A DNA stretch of 22,448 nucleotides. Origin: a virus. Made by a program: the position numbers and the translations under genes. The notes below the pieces were generated by a model. It was not told the DNA's origin. It worked only from the letters and a program-made list of their open reading frames with translations, and did not search any database. Within the stretch, counting starts at the first letter, position 1. Each line of letters begins with the position of its first letter. Location of the stretch: the IMG/VR virus record IMGVR_UViG_3300020174_000085, positions 1-22,448 of that record; one strand, given 5' to 3'. This document shows positions 14,040-21,617 of the stretch, piece by piece.

Positions 14040-15781
14040 GATACACATACCTCATCTTCAAAGTCCTTCAGGGCATTACGATCTACTTTAGTCCCAACCT
14101 TCTCCGCTGTAACACCTGCAGTCGTGCGTAAATAATATAGTCCTTTAAGCCCTTCCTTCCACGCCTTGAGGTGTACTTGATTGACAATAGCCTTGTCAGT
14201 ACCCGATGGGAAGAACACGTTAACACTCTGCCCCTGACATATAAACTCTTGTCTTTTGGCTGAGTGTTCGACAACCCACCCCTGATCGAGTTCAAATGCT
14301 GTCTTAAATGTAGCCTTCTCGTCGTCGGATAGGAACTCCAAGTGCTGTACAGAGCCTTCATTCTCAAGAATACTTTGCCATACCTTCTTAGTGTTCTTTC
14401 CTTTCTCATCTAGTAGGTCCTCCAAGTATGGATTACGAACCGTGTGAGATCCTGCTCTCGTCCGATGAACAAAGCAATTAGATATGCGAGGCTCAATAGA
14501 GGCAGAGCAACCGCATAGGATGCTACTGTTAGCGTTAGGAGCGACAGCCAGAAGATGCATGTTACGCACACCTGTACCCCTACCATCAGGGCATTCACCA
14601 CGCTCCATAGCCAACTGGTACGTACTGTATTGAGCCTGTTGTTTGATCTCTTGAAACATCTGATAGTTTTCACTAGCGGCCTGCCAAGATTCCCAAGCTA
14701 TCCCTTTGCCTTGGAGGTAGCCGTGGAAGCCCATTGCTCCGAGGCCAACTGAGCGTTCTCTGTAAGCTGAGTAAACAGCTTTTGATAATTGTTCTGGTGC
14801 GTTGTCAACAAAGAATTGAAGCACGTTGTCCAAGAATCGGATAAGGTCTCCAACCATGCCGCTTGATTTCCAGTCGTCGTATCTTTCGAGGTTGACTGAT
14901 GAGAGGCAACAGACTGCTGTGCGCTCTTCATTTGTTGCGAGATGGATTTCATTGCAGAGGTTACTACCCATAATTGTGAGTCCAAGCCGTCTCTGAGCTT
15001 CTGGTAAACTTCGTCTGGCTGTGTCGATAAAGTTAAGGTAAGGACTGCCAGTTCTGAAGCGAGCTTCAAGTATTCGTTGCCAAAGTTTGCGAGCCTTGAC
15101 TGTATCTCTGACAATTCCTGTACTTGGGTCTGTAAGGTTCCATTCTGTATCATTGATTACCGCCTCCATAAAAGCGTCAGTGATGTTCACTGCATTAAAA
15201 AGATTAAAACATTTGCGATTGATGTCACCACCAGTCGCTACCTTGAAGGAGATAAACTCCTCAATATCAGGATGGCTTACGTCTAGGTACGCCGCGTAGC
15301 TTCCCTTCCGTGTCTTCCCCTGTTTGTACGCTGTCATCTGAGCGTCCACTACTTTCATGAATGGGATCGGTCCCGGAGCTTTGTCGCTCACTCCTCTCAC
15401 GTCTGACCAATGCCCACCCACACCTCCGCCCTTTACGGAAAGCCATGCTACTTCACCATTATGTTCAATAAGAGAATCAAGATTGTCCCCCACGTAAGTA
15501 AGGAAACAGCTAATAGGCAACCCACTAACCTTTCCATTCGGTTCTGGGGCATTACTAAGGACAGGAGACGCAAACATGAACCAACCCTTTGAGGCATAGT
15601 CATAAATACGTTGTGCCAAATCCAGATCCCCGTAGCAGTAGGCCACTGCCGCACGTGCGAAAGCCTGCTGAGGAGACTCTTCATGTTCAAGCATATAGTA
15701 GTCACGCATGAGCGTACTTGCTTGATCACTAAGGCGATTGTCTCTTTCATAATCAATCGTTATCCCAAGGTGTTGAGTCAT
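14027..15781 (-). CDS. nrdA: Ribonucleotide reductase class I, alpha (catalytic) subunit, no ATP cone
   Basis: From the ATG at 15781 the product is 584 aa; GGAG lies 10 bases upstream, and earlier in-frame starts at 15790 (ATG) and 15817 (TTG) fit less well. Visible active-site elements are SCFL with C92, NLCNE with N274, C276 (thiyl radical) and E278, AVCCLS with C291, the PNANSS loop at 415-420, Y549-Y550 (radical transfer) and a C-terminal CVSC (C579, C582) that is re-reduced by thioredoxin or glutaredoxin. E. coli NrdA has 761 residues; the missing part is largely the N-terminal ATP cone, so dATP feedback inhibition is probably absent. It makes dNDPs with NrdB. It overlaps a 58-aa gene upstream and a 56-aa gene downstream. 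Confidence 0.95.
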   Translation of the reverse strand: MTQHLGITIDYERDNRLSDQASTLMRDYYMLEHEESPQQAFARAAVAYCYGDLDLAQRIYDYASKGWFMFASPVLSNAPEPNGKVSGLPISCFLTYVGDNLDSLIEHNGEVAWLSVKGGGVGGHWSDVRGVSDKAPGPIPFMKVVDAQMTAYKQGKTRKGSYAAYLDVSHPDIEEFISFKVATGGDINRKCFNLFNAVNITDAFMEAVINDTEWNLTDPSTGIVRDTVKARKLWQRILEARFRTGSPYLNFIDTARRSLPEAQRRLGLTIMGSNLCNEIHLATNEERTAVCCLSSVNLERYDDWKSSGMVGDLIRFLDNVLQFFVDNAPEQLSKAVYSAYRERSVGLGAMGFHGYLQGKGIAWESWQAASENYQMFQEIKQQAQYSTYQLAMERGECPDGRGTGVRNMHLLAVAPNANSSILCGCSASIEPRISNCFVHRTRAGSHTVRNPYLEDLLDEKGKNTKKVWQSILENEGSVQHLEFLSDDEKATFKTAFELDQGWVVEHSAKRQEFICQGQSVNVFFPSGTDKAIVNQVHLKAWKEGLKGLYYLRTTAGVTAEKVGTKVDRNALKDFEDEVCVSCQG

Positions 15782-15929
15782 CGAAATCATTCTCCAGTGT
15801 ATCTTGTTTTTCTTCAATGCGATCAGCGAACCGATCTACCAAGTCTTCTGAGGTAATCTCTAACGTCTCCATCAGAGTTACCTCATCCAACTGCTTGAGC
15901 TTATCCTTAATTTCTTCAAGCGTAAACAT
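15753..15929 (-). CDS. Small conserved-type acidic protein upstream of nrdA
   Basis: This 58-aa frame starts at the ATG at 15929 and ends at TGA 15753-15755, overlapping the nrdA start by 29 bases. The sequence is MFTLEEIKDKLKQLDEVTLM, then ETLEITSEDLVDRFADRIEE, then KQDTLENDFDDSTPWDND. The LDEVTLxExLxITSEDLVDRFxDRIE pattern is one I recognise from small proteins in many tailed phages; its function is unknown to me. It is acidic and helical, with an unstructured acidic tail. A promoter (P4) overlaps its start, and the predicted transcription start would fall just inside the ORF, so its own message probably comes from further upstream. Ending inside nrdA suggests translational coupling. Confidence 0.65.
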   Translation of the reverse strand: MFTLEEIKDKLKQLDEVTLMETLEITSEDLVDRFADRIEEKQDTLENDFDDSTPWDND

Positions 15930-15931
15930 CT

Positions 15932-15960
15932 ATTTTACCATACTTCAATCAGTTTGTCAA
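15932..15960 (-). promoter_or_regulatory. Sigma70-type promoter P4 in front of nrdA
   Basis: On the minus strand there is TTGACA (15955-15960), a 17-bp spacer and TAAAAT (15932-15937), with TGG directly upstream of the -10 (extended -10). It lies inside the last codons of the DUF3310 gene. The expected transcription start is near 15923-15926, inside the 58-aa ORF whose ATG is at 15929. It would therefore feed nrdA and nrdB with a leader of roughly 145 bases. Confidence 0.65.
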
Positions 15961-16165
15961 GATAATGTTTGCACTTTTGCAAATCTAATACACCACCTTT
16001 GTCTTGAAAACGAGCAATGTATTTGATCACATTACCAATTAAGAATCCCTTGAATTGATCCTCAGTCATCCATGACTGCATTGCGTCCCAAGGCTGTATA
16101 TCTTTGTCGGTGTAGTGTGTACCTCCAAGTTGATACTCACGCGCCATATCATGTAAGTCAGGCAT
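15935..16165 (-). CDS. DUF3310 family protein
   Basis: This 76-aa protein carries the DUF3310 signature: YQLGGTHYTDKDIQPWDAMQ near the N-terminus, FLIGNVIKYIARF in the middle and GGVLDLQKCKHYLDKLIE at the end. DUF3310 proteins are common in phages and are sometimes annotated as putative nucleotide kinases on weak grounds; their biochemical role is unsettled. An ATG at 16147 (M7) is an alternative start, but 16165 has GGGAG just upstream and overlaps the end of the metallophosphoesterase gene by 8 bases. It lies in the nucleotide and DNA metabolism block, next to the RNR genes. The nrdA-side promoter P4 is inside its 3' end. Confidence 0.85.
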   Translation of the reverse strand: MPDLHDMAREYQLGGTHYTDKDIQPWDAMQSWMTEDQFKGFLIGNVIKYIARFQDKGGVLDLQKCKHYLDKLIEVW

Positions 16166-16919
16166 ATCGCTCCCTTAAATAATTAATAGACACTGGCATC
16201 TCATCGAACGTCCCTTCAATCACTTCGTGCAACATCCAAATACCAGACCATGATCCGTTAGTCTGTGGATTCAAGTAGTCCTCATCATGTTGATAGTAGA
16301 TACCTGCAAACAATCCCGTAATGCGCTTACCATCAGCGCGTCTAGCGTAAGAGATACTACGATCCTGTACGTGGCCCATGACACAAGACATGTGTTGCTT
16401 GTTGATCAGTGCGTTAGAAGAACTTACTGGTCTTCCCATAACACCACTAACAAAATAATGGCTGTAACAGACACCATCAATAACCACAGGCTGTAAGAAA
16501 TCATAGACCTCCCATCCCATCTCTGTTAAGTACAGATCATCAAACGACATGAGACCTTCTAGCTTAGGATCTGCATTGATAGCACGAGCAATACGATACT
16601 CATGGTTACCCAATGTAAATACTAAACGAGGGTTCCACTGCTTGTCCTTGTTGCGCTTGAGTCTCTCCTGTTCCTTACGAATAGGATCAAGGAACTCTTG
16701 CATTGCCTCAACACCTGAGTTGATGTCATTGATGTAGCGTCTACCTTCAAAAGACTTCTTACCTACATCATAGGTAGAGAGACTAGGTAGATCAAAGTGA
16801 TCACCAATATGCACAATTACATCAGGCTTCTTCTCAACGGCATATTCTCCTGCCCAACGCAGATGATCTGTCGGGTGTCCCGGCTTCACTTGCGTGTCAG
16901 GTATGACCATGTGTTTCAT
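16158..16919 (-). CDS. Calcineurin-like metallophosphoesterase
   Basis: This 253-aa protein has the ordered metal-binding motifs of the calcineurin-like phosphoesterase fold: D8 in PDTQ, GDH with D40, GNHE with N105-H106-E107, SH with H154 and GH with H183 (GHVQ). The first motif is D-T-Q rather than the usual D-x-H, so one metal ligand may be replaced by Gln10. The substrate cannot be told from sequence; nucleotide or nucleic-acid phosphoesters are likely given the neighbours. The ATG forms an ATGA overlap with the upstream nuclease gene and has GAGGA about 7 bases upstream. Similar proteins occur in the replication blocks of other marine podoviruses. Confidence 0.88.
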   Translation of the reverse strand: MKHMVIPDTQVKPGHPTDHLRWAGEYAVEKKPDVIVHIGDHFDLPSLSTYDVGKKSFEGRRYINDINSGVEAMQEFLDPIRKEQERLKRNKDKQWNPRLVFTLGNHEYRIARAINADPKLEGLMSFDDLYLTEMGWEVYDFLQPVVIDGVCYSHYFVSGVMGRPVSSSNALINKQHMSCVMGHVQDRSISYARRADGKRITGLFAGIYYQHDEDYLNPQTNGSWSGIWMLHEVIEGTFDEMPVSINYLRERYA

Positions 16920-17275
16920 TTCTGATTCCTCAGTAATTCAAAGAAGTACTCTGCGTCAACGACTGCGAGTGGTCTTCTTCTGTTTTCTTTAACGATGACA
17001 AGCGGCTGTGCATCGCCTCGATTGTTGCACTGGTCAACATAACGATAGACTCCAACTCTCGCAAGCGACTTGCATTCGACATCGAACGGGAAAGACTTGC
17101 TAGCCAAAGGGCTGAGTTGAAGATCACTGCCGCTAACACCCATACTTGTGCTTCTGACATCATTCTCCTCCAAATGTGGATACGTCTCCAGTACTCGATC
17201 ACGGGTCCACTGCTGTAGCTTACGTCCTTTAGATTTAGCTGACTGCGTTTTCACTTGGCGGACTCCATATCTCAT
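16916..17275 (-). CDS. PD-(D/E)XK nuclease, Holliday-junction-resolvase-like
   Basis: I chose the ATG at 17275 (119 aa) because the family-like start is MRYGVRQVKTQSAKSKGRKL then QQWTRDRVLE; an upstream ATG at 17308 would add 11 residues. A plausible PD-(D/E)XK site is E30, D51 in GVSGSDLQLSP and E68-x-K70 in FPFDVECKS, followed by PLVIVKENRRRPLAVV. The same pattern (STSMGxSGxDxQLSPxARKxFPFxxExK) occurs in phage resolvase or endonuclease I-like proteins. The expected role is cutting branched DNA or degrading host DNA during replication and packaging. The 5' end overlaps the exonuclease gene by 41 bases and the 3' end overlaps the metallophosphoesterase gene (ATGA). Confidence 0.75.
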   Translation of the reverse strand: MRYGVRQVKTQSAKSKGRKLQQWTRDRVLETYPHLEENDVRSTSMGVSGSDLQLSPLASKSFPFDVECKSLARVGVYRYVDQCNNRGDAQPLVIVKENRRRPLAVVDAEYFFELLRNQK

Positions 17276-17918
17276 CTGGATTTCTTTGTAGGTACAAAAG
17301 GATTCCATTCTCTATTGCACGTTCTTCACTGCCTAACTCTTCAACACAAACATCAAACATCTCTTGCGCTGTCTTATCCTCTAACAACTTACGTGCTTTG
17401 ACTGGGCCAATACCCCTGACACCAATGATGTTATCAATCCGGTCACCAACAAGGAACTGCATATAAAAGTTAAGCAGTCCCTCATCGGCTGTAACGTAGT
17501 ACTTCTCCTTCTTTACAAAGTTGTAGTGCCATCCCTGCACTTGATCGAAATCCTTGTCAAGAGACACGATGATGCTTTCATCTCCATATGTTGTTGCGTC
17601 AATTGCAATAGCATCATCAGCCTCAATCCCTTCATACACTTTACCATTCCATGATAGTTCAAGATACTCACGCAACAGTCCATGATGCGTAGGTTTCTCA
17701 CCCTTACGGTTACCTTTGTAAGGTGCTGTGATGGCGTAGTCATGTCGATAGTTGGATGAGCCAGTTAGATAAGTCTTCCACTCCCCAACATCAAGATCAA
17801 ACATAACTAAATCTTCAAGGAACGAGGCCATCGTCCTGATAGCCACATCCTGAGACTCCTCTTGTGTTGCAAATCCTATGCGGTAACAGAGGATATCACC
17901 ATCAATCAGTGCGATCAA
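17235..17918 (-). CDS. 5'-3' exonuclease (T7 gp6-like)
   Basis: This 227-aa protein shows the FEN/5'-nuclease order of metal ligands: D6 and D8 (LIDGDIL), YKGNRK at 67-72, E99 with D101-D102 (EADDAIAI), D121 and D123 (DKDFDQ), D159 and D162 (GDRIDN), then the DNA-binding helix-hairpin-helix GVRGIGPVKARKLL. It removes RNA primers and degrades DNA 5' to 3'. The start is a TTG at 17918 overlapping the SSB stop (TTGA). No ATG or GTG lies between the upstream in-frame stop and the first catalytic Asp, so the TTG seems necessary and translation is probably coupled to the SSB. The length is shorter than T7 gp6 (300 aa). Confidence 0.9.
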   Translation of the reverse strand: MIALIDGDILCYRIGFATQEESQDVAIRTMASFLEDLVMFDLDVGEWKTYLTGSSNYRHDYAITAPYKGNRKGEKPTHHGLLREYLELSWNGKVYEGIEADDAIAIDATTYGDESIIVSLDKDFDQVQGWHYNFVKKEKYYVTADEGLLNFYMQFLVGDRIDNIIGVRGIGPVKARKLLEDKTAQEMFDVCVEELGSEERAIENGILLYLQRNPDEIWSPPSENAVS

Positions 17919-18325
17919 AGTACTTCTACATCCTCGTACTTATCATCAGACTCAACGTATTCGCTAAGGTCTGTGACGATCAGCTTCTTGACACCAAGAG
18001 AGACACCTTTGTTACCTGTCGGTCCTTTCCATGCATATGGTTGAACCATCACAGTACCACGGGAGCCATTACCTACTTTGATATTGCGAGGTAAAGCTTC
18101 ACCACTTGTATCGTAAGGTGTGATCTCATACTTAGACTTGCATGTCACAAAGAAACCACGCTCATCATCCTTGGTGCGCACATCAACACCCAGACTCTCA
18201 AGCTTCTCAACTTGCTTAGGGTTGAGGTTTACCAAGTCAACTTGATACTTTTGAGATGTTGGATTCACCTCATACAGACTAGGCCAGTACAACTCAATGT
18301 CCTGAATCTTAAATAAATCACTCAT
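17915..18325 (-). CDS. Single-stranded DNA-binding protein (T7 gp2.5-like)
   Basis: This 136-aa protein has an OB-fold-like beta pattern with LYEVNPTSQKYQVDLVNL, GFFVTCKSKYEI, and IKVGNGSRGTVMVQPYAWKG then NKGVSLGVKKLIVTDL. It ends in an acidic tail (EYVESDDKYEDVEVL), as in T7 gp2.5, where the tail contacts the polymerase and helicase. The length is below T7 gp2.5 (232 aa), but similar short proteins occur in marine podoviruses. It binds ssDNA at the replication fork. The ATG at 18325 has ACGGAGA about 7 bases upstream and is preceded by promoter P2, suited to the high amount of SSB needed. Confidence 0.85.
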   Translation of the reverse strand: MSDLFKIQDIELYWPSLYEVNPTSQKYQVDLVNLNPKQVEKLESLGVDVRTKDDERGFFVTCKSKYEITPYDTSGEALPRNIKVGNGSRGTVMVQPYAWKGPTGNKGVSLGVKKLIVTDLSEYVESDDKYEDVEVL

Positions 18326-18356
18326 ACTTTTCTCCGTAGGAAGTAATTGAACATAT

Positions 18357-18386
18357 ATTATAACACAACTACTCAGTGTGTGTCAA
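18357..18386 (-). promoter_or_regulatory. Sigma70-type promoter P2 in front of the SSB gene
   Basis: On the minus strand there is TTGACA (18381-18386), an 18-bp spacer and TATAAT (18357-18362), with TGT before the -10 (extended -10). Both hexamers are full consensus. The -35 forms part of the last codons of the DNA polymerase gene (TTT GAC ACA CAC TGA). Transcription should start near 18350, about 25 bases before the SSB ATG, boosting SSB and downstream genes independently of the polymerase. Confidence 0.85.
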
Positions 18387-20004
18387 ACCAATTGTTACCT
18401 ATTTTACTTTCAGCATCAACGCGACACCGAAACCCCAAGACTTTTCCTGCGTGTGTCGCAGAAGTAGTCATCCACATTGCAACATCTTGAGCATCTCTCT
18501 CCGATGTTTCAATTTGAATTTCATCATGTACAAATGCAACTTGTCGCACAGGTAAGCGAAATCGCTTGAATTGTTTGTGTGCTTCAATACACCACTGCTT
18601 TGCAATGATAGCCCCGCAACCTTGAAGGAGGCTGTTGAGCGCGGCATGCTCAGATCTAACAATGATTCTTCTACCATCCAACCCGGGTACGTACCCTTTG
18701 CTCGCCACTTTCTTAACTTTTTCCATAAGTCTTGATAACGCAGGGGTGTTAGCATAAAAGCGCGACAAGACCTCTTGCCCCTCACGCGCACCTCCCCCGA
18801 CAATACTACCAATCTTTGCGGGTCCCGCGCCGTAAAGGGTTGCATAGATGAGAGTCTTAGCCTGCGGTCTCGTAATGCCTGCGGCATCAGCGTTCTTCTG
18901 ATGGATATCTCCATTCAATAACTCCTCTGTCCATTCATCATCTTGCATGTAATGAGCTAGGCATCGTAGTTCTATGCCACTCAGGTCAGTACCAACGAGA
19001 ACATTACCTTCCTCTACAATCCACAAGGCTCGACACTCCGCACCATACTCACTGTTGACACTAGGGATTTGCCCCATGTTTGGTTTCTGGTGTGTCATGC
19101 GTCCAGTCACAGCACCATTAGTGATCACCCTACCGTGTACCCTACCGTCATCCTTAACGCTATCAATCCATGAATCAAGCAGACCAACACGCTTCTGTAT
19201 CATCAGATACTCAGCAATCAGTTGTGCTTCAGGTAGATCAATCCCCTTAAGTGTACCCTCATCAACTATGATACTGCCTTTCTCAGTCTTCTTAGTAAAC
19301 TTAACGCCACGCTCCTGAAGACGCTGTGCGATTTGTTGTCTTGACCCCACATTGAATACGGTAACCCCGTCTTTGAGACGCTTGCCGGTCTTCTCTGACC
19401 AACGCTCTTCCACAATCGGAGGAAATATATTTTGCAAGTGGTCAGTGATAAAAGCCATCCTATCCTTAAGCGTAGCCAACAAAGAGATAGCTTCTTTCTC
19501 ATTGAGTTTAAAACCATTGTCTTCCTGCTTCTTCATGATGTGTGCAACTTGATGTTCAAGATCAACAGAGTGACCGTAGTCCTTGAGTTCTCTTGACAAC
19601 TTGTCATACAGTTTCACGGTTACGTTGACATCCTGCATACAATAGTCAGCCATCTCATCAGTGTAACCACCATCAAAATCAGTGAAGTCATCCTTGAAAT
19701 CACCGAGCCTTTCACCCCATGCACGTAGACTATGACCACCCTCCAGTTGTGGATTCCATAGCCTTGACATGACCAGAGTGTCGTGGACTTTGGAGAGGGG
19801 AATCTTGACTCCCCAAACCCGTGACAACACTGGCCCATCAAACCCTATGATGTTATGTCCTACCACTACATCGGCTTTATCTACTAATGCTTGTACGTGC
19901 TTAGCATCTGTGTAGATAGAGGTGTAGTTGTCATAGTGGCAACCACAACACCATATCGTATCGTGTGCAAGGTTGGTCTCAATGTCGAGTACCAATACCC
20001 TCAT
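18373..20004 (-). CDS. DNA polymerase, family A, with 3'-5' exonuclease
   Basis: This 543-aa protein has an N-terminal proofreading domain: exo I D7-x-E9 (DIET), exo II D56 (NIIGFDGP) and exo III Y121-x3-D125. The polymerase domain shows motif A with D340 (DLSGIELR), motif B from R379 to G394 (RPQAKTLIYATLYGAG) with K383 and Y387, and motif C HDE at 493-495 (VHDEIQIE). Tyr387 corresponds to T7 Tyr526 and E. coli Phe762. At 543 aa it is well below T7 gp5 (704 aa), so the T7-type thioredoxin-binding loop is probably missing. The ATG overlaps the primase-helicase stop (TAATG), with GAGGAG 5 bases upstream. It replicates the phage genome with the primase-helicase and SSB. Confidence 0.95.
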   Translation of the reverse strand: MRVLVLDIETNLAHDTIWCCGCHYDNYTSIYTDAKHVQALVDKADVVVGHNIIGFDGPVLSRVWGVKIPLSKVHDTLVMSRLWNPQLEGGHSLRAWGERLGDFKDDFTDFDGGYTDEMADYCMQDVNVTVKLYDKLSRELKDYGHSVDLEHQVAHIMKKQEDNGFKLNEKEAISLLATLKDRMAFITDHLQNIFPPIVEERWSEKTGKRLKDGVTVFNVGSRQQIAQRLQERGVKFTKKTEKGSIIVDEGTLKGIDLPEAQLIAEYLMIQKRVGLLDSWIDSVKDDGRVHGRVITNGAVTGRMTHQKPNMGQIPSVNSEYGAECRALWIVEEGNVLVGTDLSGIELRCLAHYMQDDEWTEELLNGDIHQKNADAAGITRPQAKTLIYATLYGAGPAKIGSIVGGGAREGQEVLSRFYANTPALSRLMEKVKKVASKGYVPGLDGRRIIVRSEHAALNSLLQGCGAIIAKQWCIEAHKQFKRFRLPVRQVAFVHDEIQIETSERDAQDVAMWMTTSATHAGKVLGFRCRVDAESKIGNNWFDTH

Positions 20005-21617
20005 TACAACTCCTCTTCATTAATCTCAGTCATTCTACCAGTGTTACGAGAATACAGCAATGCACCTGCAGGTCCAGTTGTGCCACTGAATCGGTTCTTC
20101 AGCACACGCACACGGGTAGTGTTACGCTCTTGCACATCTTCAGCCTGACCATTACGCTCAAGTCCAATCACCATGTCAGATAACTGTGCGATAGAACCAG
20201 ACCCACGCAGTTGAGCAAGAGATGTAGCCGCACCTTCCTCATGTCCCTTGGAGTCAGGACGCTTGAGATGTGACACCACAATCAAAGCAATACCTGTCTC
20301 CTGCACAAGCATACGTAGCTTGGTCATGATCTCGTCTATTGCTTTGCGTTCATCACCACTGGCTTGAGCAGACACCACGATACTAATATGATCGAGGAAT
20401 ACATAACTACAGCCCAGTCCCTTGGCAAGATATCGTACTCGACTAATAATGTTATCAACACTGGTACTACCAAAGTGATCGAACAGATATATACGGTCAG
20501 TACCGAGTGTCCTGTTAAACGCATCAGTCTTGTCCTCATCGGTTGCGTCTGTGTCTGGTAAGTGGAGTGGTTGGTTAGCCGCAAGAGACATCAATGATAG
20601 ACCTGTCTTACGCACTGACTCCTCCAAGAACATCAGACCTAGGTTGTCCTCAGTCTTGTTGAGTACATGCCACACAATCTCACGCACAAACTGTGACTTA
20701 CCCAGTCCAGATCCTGCAGTGATAGTGACTAGCTCACCCTTGCGTATACCATAGGTCAGATCGTTTACCCCTGCAAAAGGATACACACAATCAGCAGGTG
20801 CAAGAGGTTTCATCACATCATCATACAGACTACTACCCACAATGATCCCGTCAGGTACATGCTGTTCAGATGCCCACCACTTGTCGGAGAACTCCTTCAT
20901 CTTCTTCTGCTGAAGATAATCACACGCATCCTTCATGCCATCGAGGTGCTTGAACACCTTGGCCTTACCACCAAAGATCTCTGCTACCTGTGATGCCGCT
21001 TTCTGCCCTGCTTCATCGCCGTCAAAGCAGATAACGATGTTGTCAAAGGAATCAAACCACTCGTATTGCTTGCGTATATCCTTGGCGGCAGAGGTTGCAC
21101 CATTGCGTACTGACACAACGGGATACTTAGACCCAAGCATCTGGTACGCGGCCATCGCATCGAACTCACCCTCAACAATCGTAACGAACTTACCACCCTT
21201 ACTGAACAGGTGCTGTCCATAGAACTGTGCGTCCTTCCAGTTACCGTTGATAAAAAAGTTCTTGTCATGCGAGCGTACCTTCTCAGCAATCACATTACCC
21301 TTGGCATCTGTGTACGCAAACATAGTCACACCATCTTCACCATCACGTATACACTTGTACGCCTTGGCGGTGTCTCGACTGATACCTCTGTCGATAATCG
21401 TTCGGTATAAGTCGTCATTGTTCCAAGCCCCAATAGGCTCACTGTCGTATGTTGTAGCGTGCATCAGTACCTCACTATTACGCTCTGCCCAATCGTCTGA
21501 CTCAGGTGCTCTACGTGCCTCACAGGAGAAGCAATGAGTCCATCCGTCATCATTTACACACAATGCATCACTAGACCCGCAATCATTGCATGGTAGGTGC
21601 ATCTTTACAAAAGCCAC
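20004..21617 (-). CDS. Bifunctional DNA primase-helicase (T7 gp4-like)
   Basis: This 537-aa protein has a zinc-binding domain (C10, C13, C29, C32), a TOPRIM primase core with E150 (VEGEFDA) and D199-x-D201 (FDGDEAG), and a RecA/DnaB-like helicase with Walker A at 301-308 (AGSGLGKS) and Walker B near 406-411 (VFLDHIS). The later SHLKRP and RGSGSIAQLSD motifs also fit gp4-type helicases. The acidic C-terminus (EINEEEL) matches the gp4 tail that contacts the polymerase. The start is a GTG at 21617 with AAGGAG 7 bases upstream; the next in-frame ATG (21602) would shorten the N-terminus by five residues. It overlaps a small gene upstream and the polymerase gene downstream. Confidence 0.95.
   Translation of the reverse strand: MAFVKMHLPCNDCGSSDALCVNDDGWTHCFSCEARRAPESDDWAERNSEVLMHATTYDSEPIGAWNNDDLYRTIIDRGISRDTAKAYKCIRDGEDGVTMFAYTDAKGNVIAEKVRSHDKNFFINGNWKDAQFYGQHLFSKGGKFVTIVEGEFDAMAAYQMLGSKYPVVSVRNGATSAAKDIRKQYEWFDSFDNIVICFDGDEAGQKAASQVAEIFGGKAKVFKHLDGMKDACDYLQQKKMKEFSDKWWASEQHVPDGIIVGSSLYDDVMKPLAPADCVYPFAGVNDLTYGIRKGELVTITAGSGLGKSQFVREIVWHVLNKTEDNLGLMFLEESVRKTGLSLMSLAANQPLHLPDTDATDEDKTDAFNRTLGTDRIYLFDHFGSTSVDNIISRVRYLAKGLGCSYVFLDHISIVVSAQASGDERKAIDEIMTKLRMLVQETGIALIVVSHLKRPDSKGHEEGAATSLAQLRGSGSIAQLSDMVIGLERNGQAEDVQERNTTRVRVLKNRFSGTTGPAGALLYSRNTGRMTEINEEEL

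Noticed and set aside
14083-15756. Several minus- and plus-strand frames of 80-150 codons inside nrdA (for example 14698-15153 and 15448-15756)
   Set aside because: They are shadows of nrdA, whose catalytic residues fix the true frame; no own ribosome sites or recognisable motifs.
18468-18914. A 148-codon frame inside the DNA polymerase gene
   Set aside because: The polymerase motifs A, B and C occupy the same DNA in another frame; the alternative translation is Arg-rich and lacks homology signs.
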